A stretch of DNA of 64,000 bases from Planococcus chinensis (GCF_020071995.1 NZ_JABWTK010000008.1:122513-186512), one strand, 5' to 3'; counted from the first letter of the stretch, positions 27,130 through 37,478 are shown. The notes: a model not told the origin generated them from the sequence alone. A program made the numbers and translations.

Positions 27130-27249
27130 ATTGTTCCCTCCCATTTCTGAAGTTCTTTCAGTCTCCTTTTACCTGTTTGATGCGCCATTGAAACGTTAGG
27201 AGACATTCGATCCGCTATTTGCCTTTGAGAACTCTATTTTGGCCATGAA

Positions 27250-27275
27250 AAAAAGCACTCGCTTGAGTGCTTTTT
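27250..27275 (-). terminator. Intrinsic terminator after yneF
   Basis: AAAAAGCACTC/GAGTGCTTTTT with a four-base loop overlaps the yneF stop codon (27274-27276). The stem sequence GCACTC/GAGTGC is the same as in the terminator at 26818-26837. Confidence 0.8.
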
Positions 27276-27516
27276 ATTTTTTAGCTGGTTTTCCAGGTTT
27301 AGTTGATGCTTTATTCATTTGAGCCATCATTTGGTTGATTTTTTTCTGAGACGGTTTTTGTCCCATTTGCATCATCATGATTCGCAGCATTTCTTCATTG
27401 ATTGGTGGATTGTCTTGCAAATATTTCATCATGTATCGGCGAGCGATATAGAATCCAAGTGCAACACCTGCGAGTAAAGCCACGATTACGATTAAGATCC
27501 AAATCCATGTATCCAT
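27274..27516 (-). CDS. yneF: YneF family membrane protein
   Basis: The 80-residue protein has one N-terminal membrane segment ([23 protein letters not shown]) and a polar tail with [28 protein letters not shown], which matches UPF0154/YneF. The start MDTWIW was chosen because the sequence before it reads GAGGTAACA. In B. subtilis yneF also lies next to tkt. The sporulation gene sirA (yneE) that stands between them there is missing here. Confidence 0.88.
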   Translation of the reverse strand: MDTWIWILIVIVALLAGVALGFYIARRYMMKYLQDNPPINEEMLRIMMMQMGQKPSQKKINQMMAQMNKASTKPGKPAKK

Positions 27517-27608
27517 TCTTGTTACCTCCTTCGTGTTGCGTAAATAAGTAGTGCACCACAATGGATTATACTATAAATCCGTTCTTGTGACTATAAGATG
27601 AAAATAAT

Positions 27609-27640
27609 AAAAGCGGAAGCAAACTTCCGCTTCCGCTTTT
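27609..27640 (-). terminator. Intrinsic terminator after tkt
   Basis: AAAAGCGGAAG/CTTCCGCTT form the stem, and a second CTTCCGC copy allows an alternative pairing. The minus strand continues TTTTATTATTTTC. Confidence 0.7.
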
Positions 27641-27648
27641 CTGTCATA

Positions 27649-29652
27649 TTATTGTTCGTTGATCAAATTCTTGACTTTGCTCACTACGTTTTCTGGAGTA
27701 AAGCCGAATTCTTTCATGATGCGCTCGCCCGGTGCACTTGCACCAAAGCGGTCGATGGAAAGAATGTCGCCTTCGTCGCCTGTGTAGCGTTCCCAGCCAA
27801 ATGAAGATCCCATTTCGATTGCCAAACGTTTTTTCACTGTTTTTGGAATAACTGACTGTTTGTATTCTTTGTCCTGTTTCTCGAAACGGTCCCAAGACGG
27901 CATCGATACAACAGAAACCGAAATTCCTTCTTCAGCCAATTGCTTTTGTGCCGCTACAGCAAGGCTGACTTCAGATCCGGTCGCAAGAAGCAATGCTTGC
28001 GGATTTTCTGCAGGAGAAACCACATAAGCACCTTTTTCCACGCCGCTTTCGGAAAGTTCGCCTGAATGCTCAAGCACCGGCAAGTCCTGGCGGGAAAGAA
28101 CAAGCAAAGTCGGAGTTGTTTTTGCCGTCAATGCCAACTTCCAAGCTGCTTTTGTTTCGTTCGCATCTGCTGGACGAACAACGCTCAAATTCGGCATTGC
28201 GCGAAGTGACGCAAGATGTTCAACCGGCTCGTGAGTCGGTCCATCTTCTCCGACCGCTACGCTGTCATGAGTGAAGACAAACGTTACTGGAAGGCCCATC
28301 AGTGCTGCCAAACGGATAGCCGGGCGTACGTAGTCGCTGAACACGAAGAACGTGCCGCCAAATACGTGAAGGCCGCCGTGAAGCGCCATTCCGTTCAACG
28401 CAGTACCCATCGCAAATTCACGCACACCAAACCAGATATTGCGTCCGGCTGGGTTTTCAGCGTCAAAGTCGCCTCCGCCCTTGATGTTGGTTTTGTTTGA
28501 TCCGGCAAGGTCCGCACTGCCTCCGAAGAACGATGGCACCGCTTTGGCAATGGCATTCACCATATCGCCTGAAGACGCACGCGTCGCTTGCTTTTTGCCA
28601 ACTTCATAAGTCGGGAATTCCGCATCGAAGTTTTCAGGAAGTTCGCCTTTGATCGCTTTTTGAAGTTGAGCCGCAAGTTCCGGATGCTCGGATTCGTACT
28701 GTTTGTAAAGCTCGTTCCAAGCTGCCTCCGCTTTGCCGCCAAGCTCATCAGTTGCTTGTTTGAATGTTTCATAGACTTCTTCAGGAACGTGGAAGTCCTG
28801 GTCGAATGTCCACTTGTAGTATTCTTTAGCCAGTTTCATTTCGTCTTCGCCAAGTGGTGCACCGTGCGCATCCGCTTTACCGGATTTGTTTGGAGCTCCG
28901 TAGCCGATTACGGTTTTCACTTCAATGATTGTCGGTTTGTCGGATGACTGTTTAGCCTGAGCAATTTTTTCAGACAAATCGTCCAATTCATTGCCGTCGT
29001 TAACACGCAAGTAGTTCCAGCCGTAAGACTCGAAACGTTTTTGAATGTCTTCCGAGAAACTCATGCTCAAGTCGCCATCAAGCGAAATGTCGTTGCTGTC
29101 ATAAAGGACAACCAATTTGTTTAATTTCAAGTGGCCGGCAAGTGAGATCGCTTCACCAGCAACACCTTCCATCAAATCCCCGTCTCCGCATAAAGCGAAT
29201 GTGTGGTGGTCAACGATGTCCAGGTTTTCTTTGTTGTATGTAGCTGCTAAATGGCGTTCTGCCATCGCCATACCGACTGCCATCCCAATCCCTTGTCCAA
29301 GCGGGCCAGTAGTGGCTTCTACACCTTTCGTGTGGTGGTATTCAGGATGTCCAGGTGTTTTGGAATCCCATTGGCGGAAGTTTTTGATTTCGTCCAATGA
29401 CAAGCCATATCCGCTCAAGTGAAGCAAGCTGTATAGAAGCATGGAACCGTGTCCCGCTGAAAGCACAAAACGGTCGCGGTTAAACCAGTCCGGATTGCTC
29501 GGGTTATGGTGCATGTGTTTCGTCCATAAAGTATAAGCCATAGGAGCAGCGCCCATTGGCAATCCAGGGTGGCCTGAATTAGCTTTTTCGATAGCATCTA
29601 TGGAAAGTGTGCGAATCGTAGTCACTGCAAGTTGATCTGCATGGTTTGACAT
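27649..29652 (-). CDS. tkt: Transketolase
   Basis: The 667-residue protein has the transketolase layout: N-terminal thiamine diphosphate domain with [18 protein letters not shown], the GDGDLMEGV motif with metal ligands, the middle domain ([19 protein letters not shown]), and a C-terminal domain. It moves two-carbon units between sugar phosphates in the pentose phosphate pathway. The ynzC-tkt-yneF order matches B. subtilis. A palindromic repeat fills most of the 210 bases between ynzC and tkt. Confidence 0.97.
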   Translation of the reverse strand: MSNHADQLAVTTIRTLSIDAIEKANSGHPGLPMGAAPMAYTLWTKHMHHNPSNPDWFNRDRFVLSAGHGSMLLYSLLHLSGYGLSLDEIKNFRQWDSKTPGHPEYHHTKGVEATTGPLGQGIGMAVGMAMAERHLAATYNKENLDIVDHHTFALCGDGDLMEGVAGEAISLAGHLKLNKLVVLYDSNDISLDGDLSMSFSEDIQKRFESYGWNYLRVNDGNELDDLSEKIAQAKQSSDKPTIIEVKTVIGYGAPNKSGKADAHGAPLGEDEMKLAKEYYKWTFDQDFHVPEEVYETFKQATDELGGKAEAAWNELYKQYESEHPELAAQLQKAIKGELPENFDAEFPTYEVGKKQATRASSGDMVNAIAKAVPSFFGGSADLAGSNKTNIKGGGDFDAENPAGRNIWFGVREFAMGTALNGMALHGGLHVFGGTFFVFSDYVRPAIRLAALMGLPVTFVFTHDSVAVGEDGPTHEPVEHLASLRAMPNLSVVRPADANETKAAWKLALTAKTTPTLLVLSRQDLPVLEHSGELSESGVEKGAYVVSPAENPQALLLATGSEVSLAVAAQKQLAEEGISVSVVSMPSWDRFEKQDKEYKQSVIPKTVKKRLAIEMGSSFGWERYTGDEGDILSIDRFGASAPGERIMKEFGFTPENVVSKVKNLINEQ

Positions 29653-29723
29653 AAAAAAACATCCTCTCTAATACAAAATTTCATCCCTTTCTAGTGTAGT
29701 CAACAATAGAAAAGAATACAACT

Positions 29724-29850
29724 AGAAAAGCGTAAACGGCCATTTTAGCCCCGACAAGCGCTGGAAGCCTTAACGGAAATGGCGCTTTTAGCCATTGCAG
29801 GAAAGGCTGAAGCGACTCGAGGGGCTGGACGTTGAAGCCTGGACATAAAA
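29724..29850. repeat. Palindromic repeat copy, inverted relative to the array at 5.9 kb
   Basis: The left end reads CTAGAAAAGCGTAAACGGCC and the core contains TAGCCCC ... GGGGCTG with the AAGCGCTGGAAG and CTGAAGCGACTCGAG blocks shared with the other copies. Internal arms are AGCC/GGCT based. It occupies the space between ynzC and tkt. Confidence 0.85.
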
Positions 29851-29862
29851 AAAGAATAAGTA

Positions 29863-30096
29863 TTAATTTAAATACTTATTCTCGCGGATATTTTTAATTT
29901 TGTCAGGCGTTACATCGTCGCCGTTCGGATCGATCACTTTTACGTTTTCAATTGTTCCGCGCATCGTTTTGCGGAAAACCTGCAAATATTCTTCCCGCAA
30001 GGAAGATTGCTCTTTTGCTTCTTCAACGGACAAGCCAGCAGTTTTCGATTTACGCGATAATTCGTTAATTCGTTTTAATTTGTCTGGAGATAACAT
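29863..30096 (-). CDS. ynzC: YnzC (DUF896) family protein
   Basis: The 77-residue protein begins MLSPDKLKRINELSRKSKTA, typical of the DUF896/YnzC family: a two-helix bundle in the first 45 residues and a charged C-terminus (PDKIKNIRENKYLN). The start at 30096 has AAAGGTGG at the right distance. In B. subtilis it is part of the LexA-controlled yneA-yneB-ynzC transcript. Its function is unknown. Confidence 0.9.
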   Translation of the reverse strand: MLSPDKLKRINELSRKSKTAGLSVEEAKEQSSLREEYLQVFRKTMRGTIENVKVIDPNGDDVTPDKIKNIRENKYLN

Positions 30097-30153
30097 CAAA
30101 TACCACCTTTCTTCTTTCATATCGTACAAAAGAAGAGGCGTTTCTGCAATATA

Positions 30154-31121
<968 letters not shown>

Positions 31122-31136
31122 ATGAACCGCCTCCTA

Positions 31137-31217
31137 GGAATGTGTGTTCGGAATATATGTTCTTATGTTAATGCGAACAGGTGTTTTTGTCAACAAATAA
31201 ATTCGAACCTATGTTTG
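31137..31217. promoter_or_regulatory. Cluster of LexA boxes between yneA and lexA
   Basis: Four sites resemble CGAACnnnnGTTCG: 31137-31150 (GGAATGTGTGTTCG), 31150-31163 (GGAATATATGTTCT), 31174-31187 (CGAACAGGTGTTTT) and 31204-31217 (CGAACCTATGTTTG). The last is the best. The first two share one base. LexA bound here would repress both the yneAB operon and its own gene. Confidence 0.85.
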
Positions 31218-31288
31218 CATTTCATAGCCCAAGTTGATATACTATGGGTAGAAAAACATAACTGAACAACTAAAAAGAGGTGAAACTG

Positions 31289-31909
31289 TTGAAAAAAGTA
31301 TCGAAACGCCAAGAAGATATTTTGACTTTCATAAAAGATGAAGTTCGGGCAAAAGGCTATCCGCCTTCCGTACGTGAAATTGGAGAAGCAGTTGGCTTGG
31401 CATCAAGTTCGACTGTCCATGGCCATTTGGCAAGATTGGAAAGCAAAGGCTTAATCCGGCGCGACCCGACAAAACCGAGAGCAATTGAAATTATCAGCAC
31501 AGACGATGCGTTAATTGAAAAAAACCCTGTATTGCATGTGCCTTTGATTGGTAAAGTTACTGCAGGTGTACCAATTACGGCAATTGAGAATGTCGAAGAA
31601 TACTTCCCGCTGCCTCAGAGCTACGGTACGGAAGAAGACCATATTTTCATGCTTGAAATCATGGGTGAAAGTATGATCGAAGCAGGTATCCTGAACGGAG
31701 ATTATGTTGTCGTCCGGCAGCAGCAATCCGCAAACAACGGAGACATCGTTGTCGCAATGACAGCTGATGACGAAGCAACCGTCAAACGCTTTTTCCGCGA
31801 AGAGGGCTACTTCCGTTTGCAGCCTGAAAACTCATCGATGGATCCAATTATCGTAGACCAGGTTTCCATTCTGGGCAAAGTGGTCGGCGTTTACCGCCAA
31901 ATCCACTAA
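31289..31909 (+). CDS. lexA: SOS repressor LexA
   Basis: The start is taken as TTG at 31289, giving 206 residues ([12 protein letters not shown]), because AGAGGTG is seven bases upstream and this matches the B. subtilis N-terminus. The winged HTH ([24 protein letters not shown]), the cleavage site Ala-Gly in VTAGVP, the catalytic Ser in MGESMIEAG and Lys in ATVKRFF are all present. It represses SOS genes, including yneA here and recA further on, until RecA filaments trigger self-cleavage. Confidence 0.97.
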   Translation: MKKVSKRQEDILTFIKDEVRAKGYPPSVREIGEAVGLASSSTVHGHLARLESKGLIRRDPTKPRAIEIISTDDALIEKNPVLHVPLIGKVTAGVPITAIENVEEYFPLPQSYGTEEDHIFMLEIMGESMIEAGILNGDYVVVRQQQSANNGDIVVAMTADDEATVKRFFREEGYFRLQPENSSMDPIIVDQVSILGKVVGVYRQIH

Positions 31910-31960
31910 AACAGACGGTTTTTTCCTAAGCCGCATAAAAGAGCATAATGAACCATACGA

Positions 31961-31992
31961 AAAAACGCTGAGAAGCCATTCTCAGCGTTTTT
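31961..31992. terminator. Bidirectional terminator between lexA and the methyltransferase gene
   Basis: AAAAACGCTGAGAA/TTCTCAGCGTTTTT, a 14-pair stem with a four-base loop, has T-runs on both sides and serves both convergent genes. Confidence 0.85.
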
Positions 31993-32016
31993 TGTATCTT
32001 AGAATGTCCGGACTAT

Positions 32017-32748
32017 TTATTTTTCACACAAAAATACAAGCATGACCGGAATACGCCGGCGCCGCTGATACTCTTCTTCGCTGTTGAATAATCGGCGATC
32101 CGGTTCCCCTTCACGCAAGGCGGTTATTTTGAAGCCGGCTTTTGCTAACGCCGTAAAATACGCTTCAATCGTCCGGTGGTGCTTGACGACAATTTTATCA
32201 ATCCACGGTTCTTTTCGTTCACCTTGGATAAAATAGTCATCGACCAGCCAGTTTTCCCTTCTTTCTCCCGAAAGCTTGCTGGCAAAGGATGAAGTCGTCA
32301 AAGGATGCTGCACACTGAACAAGAACTGTCCTTGCTCCTTTAAGCTGCGGTGCACTTTGGCAAACAGTGTTTGGATATCTTCCACATAGTGAATCGCAAA
32401 ACGGGATGTCACTAAATCAAACTGTTTTTCGGGGAATGGGTATTCTTCCATTGTCCCTTGAAAAAGAGTTCCAGGGGTCTCTCTTAAAGCTTCTTCGGCT
32501 AATAAAGCCATAGCTTCAGATCCTTCAACGCCTTCATAAGAAGCTGCTCCTGCGGCGAGAAGCTCTCGGCCAAAATCCGCATTACCACACCCTAAATCCA
32601 AGATGTGTTTCCCCATCGCCTCTCCCAGCAGTTCATAAATGATCGGCTTTTCAATTGCATTGTTTGGACTTTCTTGCCGTCCTCTGCGTTTTAAATAATT
32701 CGATAAAAAATCAGTTTGATCATAAACACTGGAGCCTTTAAATTCCAT
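32017..32748 (-). CDS. Class I SAM-dependent methyltransferase
   Basis: The 243-residue protein has the SAM-binding motif ILDLGCGNADFGRELL and later VTSRFAIHYVEDI, with a C-terminal region (LFSVQHPLTTSSF, HHRTIEAYFTALAKAGF) like UbiE/small-molecule methyltransferases. The substrate is unknown; no clustered pathway genes are present to suggest one. Confidence 0.85.
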   Translation of the reverse strand: MEFKGSSVYDQTDFLSNYLKRRGRQESPNNAIEKPIIYELLGEAMGKHILDLGCGNADFGRELLAAGAASYEGVEGSEAMALLAEEALRETPGTLFQGTMEEYPFPEKQFDLVTSRFAIHYVEDIQTLFAKVHRSLKEQGQFLFSVQHPLTTSSFASKLSGERRENWLVDDYFIQGERKEPWIDKIVVKHHRTIEAYFTALAKAGFKITALREGEPDRRLFNSEEEYQRRRRIPVMLVFLCEK

Positions 32749-32794
32749 TGCAGCGATTCCCCCTTAGTTTTTCATCCCTTTTTGGCTATAAAAA

Positions 32795-32820
32795 AAGCAT
32801 ACGCTGCGAGAGCGATGCTT
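32795..32820 (-). terminator. Terminator after the 64-residue gene
   Basis: AAGCATACGCT/AGCGATGCTT form a stem with one mismatch; the minus strand continues TTTTTTTATAG. It lies just below the stop at 32827. Confidence 0.65.
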
Positions 32821-32826
32821 GTTTTA

Positions 32827-33021
32827 TCAAGATTCATTGACTACGATATATTTTACAAGATTAATCGTGATCCGGTATATTTTATTGCTTGCTTCATCCA
32901 CTACATCATATGTACCGTTCGAAGGGATTTTGGCTAAAGCGGATTCTTTGTCTACAGCTTGTACAGAAAGAACAATTGTATTGCCTTGGTCGAAATAAAA
33001 TTCCACTTGAAATGTTTTCAT
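32827..33021 (-). CDS. Small hypothetical protein, first of a paralogous pair
   Basis: This 64-residue protein (MKTFQVEFYFDQGNTIV ... VKYIVVNES) resembles the 74-residue protein at 33956-34180. Both begin MK-F followed by an aromatic beta strand, then a V-x-A motif (SVQAVDKESAL versus TVEAESRENVA), and end with a KIYRITINLVKYI or KTDIKLVKI strand. The function is unknown; the shape suggests a small beta-barrel-like domain. Confidence 0.6.
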   Translation of the reverse strand: MKTFQVEFYFDQGNTIVLSVQAVDKESALAKIPSNGTYDVVDEASNKIYRITINLVKYIVVNES

Positions 33022-33080
33022 TCAATGACCTCCTCTGTTATCGCTTTGAGACTCTTTCTTAAGTGTAACACACCTACCGA

Positions 33081-33506
33081 TTATTGCTGATTATATATTT
33101 CTTTATAAGCAATAACTTTCAGGGCCAGCATTTCTTCTTCGGTCAGTTTCCCTTCCAATTTCTGCACGGCTTCCTGTGGGGTCATGGTGCCGTTCTGCAC
33201 TCCAGTGCGGATAGTATTCAGTTCAGACATGCCGACTTTTTTTACCAATACCCGGGTCGCCTGTCCTGTCGTATTGAATGGCAAAGAACTCTCATCTGCA
33301 GCTTTTGCCTCTTCGATATAACCCGAGAGTTCCGGATCATTTTCTACATAGTTCTTAACTTCGTCCAGTTTCCCGCTGCTTTCCATTTGCTCAGTTGCAT
33401 CATTTACGATTTTTTCCGAAGCCATATTTGTTCCGAAGTAATAAACAGCAACGGCGCCCAAAGAAAACACAACGAGCAGTACAATTAAGACTTTCAATAG
33501 TTTCAT
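33081..33506 (-). CDS. Membrane-anchored hypothetical protein
   Basis: The 141-residue protein has an N-terminal hydrophobic helix (VLIVLLVVFSLGAVAVYYF) and an outer domain with acidic helices and the stretch GTMTPQEAVQKLEGKLTEEEMLALKV. No cysteine lipobox is seen, so it is an anchored rather than a lipid-modified protein. I do not recognise a family with a known role. Confidence 0.7.
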   Translation of the reverse strand: MKLLKVLIVLLVVFSLGAVAVYYFGTNMASEKIVNDATEQMESSGKLDEVKNYVENDPELSGYIEEAKAADESSLPFNTTGQATRVLVKKVGMSELNTIRTGVQNGTMTPQEAVQKLEGKLTEEEMLALKVIAYKEIYNQQ

Positions 33507-33582
33507 CTAGGAATCCTCCAATTTGTCTTTGCTATTAAGACGCTGATCCATTCAAAAAGTTACAGTCTCTTAAATCGACAAT

Positions 33583-33628
33583 ACCCTGAACCTGGACTCT
33601 TTTCTAGAAAAGGATCCAGTTTCAGGGT
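33583..33628. other. Long imperfect inverted repeat
   Basis: ACCCTGAACCTGGAC and its near-complement TCCAGTTTCAGGGT enclose a palindromic TTTTCTAGAAAA core, giving a stem of nearly 20 pairs. No T-run of usual length follows on either strand. It sits between two small minus-strand genes and may end transcripts or mark RNA processing. Confidence 0.6.
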
Positions 33629-33647
33629 GTTGGGGGTCAATGCTCAC

Positions 33648-33848
33648 TTAGTTTTCATTCTTCAGTTTCCGCTGCTCAGCTATCCACCAATCAATATGGT
33701 TTGAATCAAAAAAGATCATGTCTCCATATGCCTGGCTATGCGGAATCTTTCGTTGGGCCATAAAGTGCTGCACCCGCTCTTCGGTCATTGGGTAACCCAC
33801 TGTTTCCAAGTATTCCAGAAGGCTTTTTATCCCTTGTATCTTTTTCAT
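33648..33848 (-). CDS. Small excisionase/MerR-type winged-helix protein
   Basis: The 66-residue protein reads like a single winged-helix DNA-binding domain: LEYLETVGYPMTEERVQHFMAQRKIPHSQ and then DMIFFDSNHIDWWIAEQ, with the substitution pattern of excisionase or MerR-like N-terminal domains. No integrase or phage gene is nearby, so a role as a small regulator is as likely as excision. Confidence 0.65.
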   Translation of the reverse strand: MKKIQGIKSLLEYLETVGYPMTEERVQHFMAQRKIPHSQAYGDMIFFDSNHIDWWIAEQRKLKNEN

Positions 33849-33955
33849 TTAATCACCCCCACAAAATCCTCCTGGCAAATATGCCATAGAAAATTCAGTA
33901 CGAGTTATTAACTTATTAAAAGGGTACTTTTATTGATACCCGGTTTAGCGCTATT

Positions 33956-34180
33956 TTAACCCCCTCTTCTCGAAGTGGTCACCGGTTCCGTGTAATTCTT
34001 GATTTTCACTAATTTAATATCGGTTTTGTTGAAAATATTCAATTCGCCAAAGACGTCTTCAAACTGGACGATGTTTTCAGAAAGAGCCATTGCAGCCACG
34101 TTTTCTCTTGACTCTGCTTCTACCGTTCTTTCGACAGTAAGCCCTTTTTCCAAAAAATACTGGATTACAAACTTCTTCAC
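33956..34180 (-). CDS. Small hypothetical protein, second of a paralogous pair
   Basis: The 74-residue protein (MKKFVIQYFLEKGLTVERTVEAES) is related to the 64-residue protein at 32827-33021 in length, strand pattern and several positions. It is followed by a short basic tail (TTSRRGG) not seen in the other copy. GGAGGTGAG precedes the ATG. The function is unknown. Confidence 0.6.
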   Translation of the reverse strand: MKKFVIQYFLEKGLTVERTVEAESRENVAAMALSENIVQFEDVFGELNIFNKTDIKLVKIKNYTEPVTTSRRGG

Positions 34181-34297
34181 GGTCTCACCTCCTCTTTAAA
34201 CTTTCTTCAACCGTCCGCTTGAATCCTTTAAAAATAACGAATTTCAGCGATTTTCTTTATGTCCTATGATAGATGTCCGCTTTTAGTCGCACATTAA

Positions 34298-34325
34298 GAC
34301 CGCCAGCAACTTTCTGCCGGCGGTC
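34298..34325. terminator. Hairpin after the lipoprotein gene
   Basis: GACCGCCAGCA and TGCCGGCGGTC pair with one mismatch; the plus strand continues CCCTTTTT. On the minus strand the following bases are not T-rich. It lies about 20 bases below the lipoprotein stop. Confidence 0.45.
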
Positions 34326-34346
34326 CCTTTTTGAAAATATTCTATA

Positions 34347-34793
34347 TTAATTGCCTAGGTTTTTGATTTGTTCAATGATGCCGGTGATTTCCTGAAGGGA
34401 TTGGAAAGCCTGGTTGTTTTTCAGCACTTCTGCATTAAGTTTGCCGCCCTCTATATTATTCAAATACAAGTCGATGCCTTCCATTGCGCGGTTGTTCTGG
34501 TTTACCACTTGCTGATGGAGATCTGTCCCGATTTCAGGTGCCTCCAGCTCGTTGAATTCTTCGATATTCGCTTTCATTTCCTCCAGCTTTGTTTCCAGTT
34601 CTTGGGCAGCCTGTTCGTCACTGACGGCTCTTTTCGCCAGGTCCGGGACTTCCTTGCCAAAAGCAGTGGCCTCGTTTGCGTATTCGGAAGCTTCCGTGGC
34701 GTAATTTAATGTATTGTTGACCCCTTCAAGCGCTGAACAGCCGCTGAGCAACATGCCGCTTGCTAAAAGAAATGCTATATATGTCTTTTTCAT
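34347..34793 (-). CDS. Lipoprotein (DUF6376-like)
   Basis: The 148-residue protein has a signal peptide ending in the lipobox LLSGC, followed by a helical domain (YATEASEYANEATAFGKEV, EELETKLEEMKANIEEF-like coiled coil). It resembles the DUF6376 lipoproteins of Bacilli. It is anchored at the outer face of the membrane; no function is known. No operon partner is close. Confidence 0.78.
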   Translation of the reverse strand: MKKTYIAFLLASGMLLSGCSALEGVNNTLNYATEASEYANEATAFGKEVPDLAKRAVSDEQAAQELETKLEEMKANIEEFNELEAPEIGTDLHQQVVNQNNRAMEGIDLYLNNIEGGKLNAEVLKNNQAFQSLQEITGIIEQIKNLGN

Positions 34794-34893
34794 GTTGTGC
34801 CTCCTGCGCGTACTTACTTATTGGCATCAGTATAACACGGCGTAATAAGACTTTCTCTATTGACAAGCTTTAAAACCCAACAAATGAATAGGA

Positions 34894-35928
34894 CTACTCC
34901 ACGAATAAAGCTTCGATCAGCTCATCTGTATTTTGGTAAGCCGTACGGTCATCATGCCGAATAAACACTTCATCTTGCCCATCTGAAAAGGATATATCAG
35001 TCATCGTGCCCGGTAGAGTATTTTTATCAATGAAATTAAAGATGATTTCTAAATCGTTTCTTAAATGAGGATTGCTTTGCACTAATCCATCTTTTGCGTA
35101 TTCGAGACAAATATGCAAGGATGAACATACTCCATTCTCTTCAACAAAATCACAAAAAATCCATTTTTCAAATCCCTCTAACTGAAACTGAAAGCGCTCA
35201 TTCTCAATTTTCCTTACATCATTTTTCCAAGCTGTTTGGATCTCGTATGCCGCAAGTTCTGGATGTTGCTGCTTCAGCATGATGAAAAAATCCTCTTTTG
35301 TATCATTTTTGTTGAGATTTGTTAACTCCATAACAAAATCTTGAATGGATTCATCGTCCTCTGATCCTCTTATATGGATATTATCAATCTTTGCCCCGCT
35401 GTTAATGATAATTACCGCAAGCTGATAAAACCGGTCCAAATCTTCATCTTTCAACGGCGGCGCTTTGATTTCCTCTTTTGGCATTAAGTTCAGCGCTTTG
35501 AAATTCTCAAAGACAAAAAGCGCTTGTTCTTCGCCGTTCTCTTTAGCCGGTTTAAAGCCTAATTTATCAATGGCCGACCATTCTTTATCTAGCTTATCGA
35601 GCTCTTGATTCGCTTTAACGGCCGAAACATAATTCTCCGATATAAGGGAATCGTCAGTTGTGCTGAAGACCATTGTAAACTTCTTGTTCTCCTCGCCTTT
35701 TGGCATGACGGTAAAGGTTGTTTCCCCAAGTTCTATAGCATTTGAGTACTTATCAACCACTGTGATTTCAACATTATAATGTTCTTTCATATAAGACTTA
35801 GCCACATCATCAGACACAGAATCACTGGCATAATAAAAGAAAGCTAAAAATGGATAAGCAATCCAACCAACAATTCCTAGTATAACCAGACAAACCAATC
35901 CTAAGGTTATAAATATCTTTTTCTTCAT
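34894..35928 (-). CDS. Membrane-anchored hypothetical protein, 344 residues
   Basis: The start MKKKIFITLGLV was preferred because AAGGAGG lies seven bases before it. A single N-terminal membrane segment (GLVCLVILGIVGWIAYPFLAFFYY) is followed by a long soluble domain rich in Asp, Glu and Lys, with strand-forming NVEITVVDKYSN and several KDE-rich helices. It has no cysteine lipobox. It resembles other anchored hypothetical proteins of Bacilli without known role. Confidence 0.72.
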   Translation of the reverse strand: MKKKIFITLGLVCLVILGIVGWIAYPFLAFFYYASDSVSDDVAKSYMKEHYNVEITVVDKYSNAIELGETTFTVMPKGEENKKFTMVFSTTDDSLISENYVSAVKANQELDKLDKEWSAIDKLGFKPAKENGEEQALFVFENFKALNLMPKEEIKAPPLKDEDLDRFYQLAVIIINSGAKIDNIHIRGSEDDESIQDFVMELTNLNKNDTKEDFFIMLKQQHPELAAYEIQTAWKNDVRKIENERFQFQLEGFEKWIFCDFVEENGVCSSLHICLEYAKDGLVQSNPHLRNDLEIIFNFIDKNTLPGTMTDISFSDGQDEVFIRHDDRTAYQNTDELIEALFVE

Positions 35929-36068
35929 AACCACCCTCCTTATATAAGTTTATCATGGTATATACTGGAATTCTTTGAGAAGAGAATGTTTCCCAAAGAT
36001 ATTTTGATAATATTACACTCATAAATTTTTATTCATATGGGAAAAGAATAAATGCATTAAAAGGGAAA

Positions 36069-36099
36069 AAACCGTACAGGCAAGACGCCTGTACGGTTT
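36069..36099 (-). terminator. Intrinsic terminator of glnA
   Basis: AAACCGTACAGGC/GCCTGTACGGTTT, a 13-pair stem with a five-base loop, is followed on the minus strand by TTTTTTCCC. Confidence 0.85.
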
Positions 36100-36110
36100 A
36101 AGGTCAAATA

Positions 36111-37445
36111 TTAATACATCTTCAAGTATTGCTCGCGCTCCCATGGGTGTACGGCAATGCGGAACATGTCCCACTCGATTTCTTTCGCTTCAACAAAGTT
36201 GTTCAGGATGTGCTCGCCAAGAGCTTTTGTCATCACTTCGTCGCTTTGCAGTTCTTGAAGAGCTGCATACAATGTTGGCGGAAGGTCTTTGATGCCGACA
36301 GCTTCGCGCTCTTTTTTGTTCATTGCATAGATGTTGCGGTCAACTGGTTTTGGCGGCGTCATTTTCTTTTTGATGCCGTCAAGGCCAGCGCTTAACAGTA
36401 CAGCCATTGCCAGGTAAGGGTTAGCTGCCGGGTCAACAGAACGTACTTCTACACGAGTTGACAAGCCGCGTGAAGCCGGGATGCGGATCAACGGGCTGCG
36501 GTTTTGTCCAGACCAAGCTACGTAGCAAGGCGCTTCGTATCCTGGAACCAGGCGCTTGTAAGAGTTGACGGTCGGGTTCGTTACCGCCGTAAATCCTTGT
36601 GCGTGCTCCATGATGCCGGCAAGGAATTGGTAAGCTGTTTCGCTTAGTTTCAATTCGCCGTCTTCATCCAAGAACGCATTTTCTTTTCCATTGAACAATG
36701 AAACGTTCATGTGCATTCCAGAACCGTTTACACCAAATAATGGCTTCGGCATGAATGTCGCGTGCAATCCGTGTTTGCGGGCAATGGTTTTAACAACCAA
36801 TTTAAATGTTTGGATGTCATCGCAGGCTTTGACCGCATCTGCGTATTTGAAGTCGATTTCGTGTTGTCCTGGAGCCACTTCGTGGTGGGAAGCTTCAATT
36901 TCAAAGCCCATCTCTTCCAATTCCAATACGATATCGCGTCGGCAGTTTTCGCCAAGGTCCATCGGAGCCAAATCGAAGTATCCGCCGTTGTCATTCAACT
37001 CAAGAGAAGGTTCGCCGCTCGCGTCCAATTTGAACAGGAAGAATTCCGGTTCTGGTCCCAGGTTGAAATGAGTGAAGCCCAATTCTTCCATTTCTTTTAA
37101 AACGCGTTTCAAGTTATTGCGTGGATCTCCTTCGAATGGAGTTCCATCTGCACGGTAAATGTCACAGATTAATCGCGCCACTTTTCCTTTGCCCGTAATC
37201 CAAGGGAAGATAACCCAAGTATCCAAGTCAGGGAATAAATACATATCCGATTCTTCGATGCGCACAAATCCGTCGATGGAAGAACCGTCGAACATCATTT
37301 TGTTATCGAGTGCTTTGTCTAGTTGAGATGTTGGAATTTCCACGTTTTTGATTACTCCAAGAATGTCTGTAAACTGTAAACGGATGAAATTAACTTCTTC
37401 TTCTTTTACTAATCGTTTAATGTCTTCTTTTGAATATTTCCCCAT
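36111..37445 (-). CDS. glnA: Glutamine synthetase type I
   Basis: The 444-residue protein is a full-length glutamine synthetase of the Bacillus GSI-alpha type: [18 protein letters not shown] with the substrate loop, the metal/ATP motif [11 protein letters not shown], and the C-terminal [14 protein letters not shown]. It makes glutamine from glutamate, ammonia and ATP. The gene lies 33 bases after glnR and is transcribed with it from a promoter carrying two GlnR boxes, so feedback-inhibited GlnA probably controls its own repressor as in B. subtilis. Confidence 0.97.
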   Translation of the reverse strand: MGKYSKEDIKRLVKEEEVNFIRLQFTDILGVIKNVEIPTSQLDKALDNKMMFDGSSIDGFVRIEESDMYLFPDLDTWVIFPWITGKGKVARLICDIYRADGTPFEGDPRNNLKRVLKEMEELGFTHFNLGPEPEFFLFKLDASGEPSLELNDNGGYFDLAPMDLGENCRRDIVLELEEMGFEIEASHHEVAPGQHEIDFKYADAVKACDDIQTFKLVVKTIARKHGLHATFMPKPLFGVNGSGMHMNVSLFNGKENAFLDEDGELKLSETAYQFLAGIMEHAQGFTAVTNPTVNSYKRLVPGYEAPCYVAWSGQNRSPLIRIPASRGLSTRVEVRSVDPAANPYLAMAVLLSAGLDGIKKKMTPPKPVDRNIYAMNKKEREAVGIKDLPPTLYAALQELQSDEVMTKALGEHILNNFVEAKEIEWDMFRIAVHPWEREQYLKMY

Positions 37446-37478
37446 GTTCTTTCCACTCTCCTATGTAAGTTTTTATAA

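Noticed and set aside
33648..33848. Prophage remnant because of an excisionase-like protein
   Set aside because: No integrase, attachment-site repeats or structural phage genes occur in the neighbourhood.
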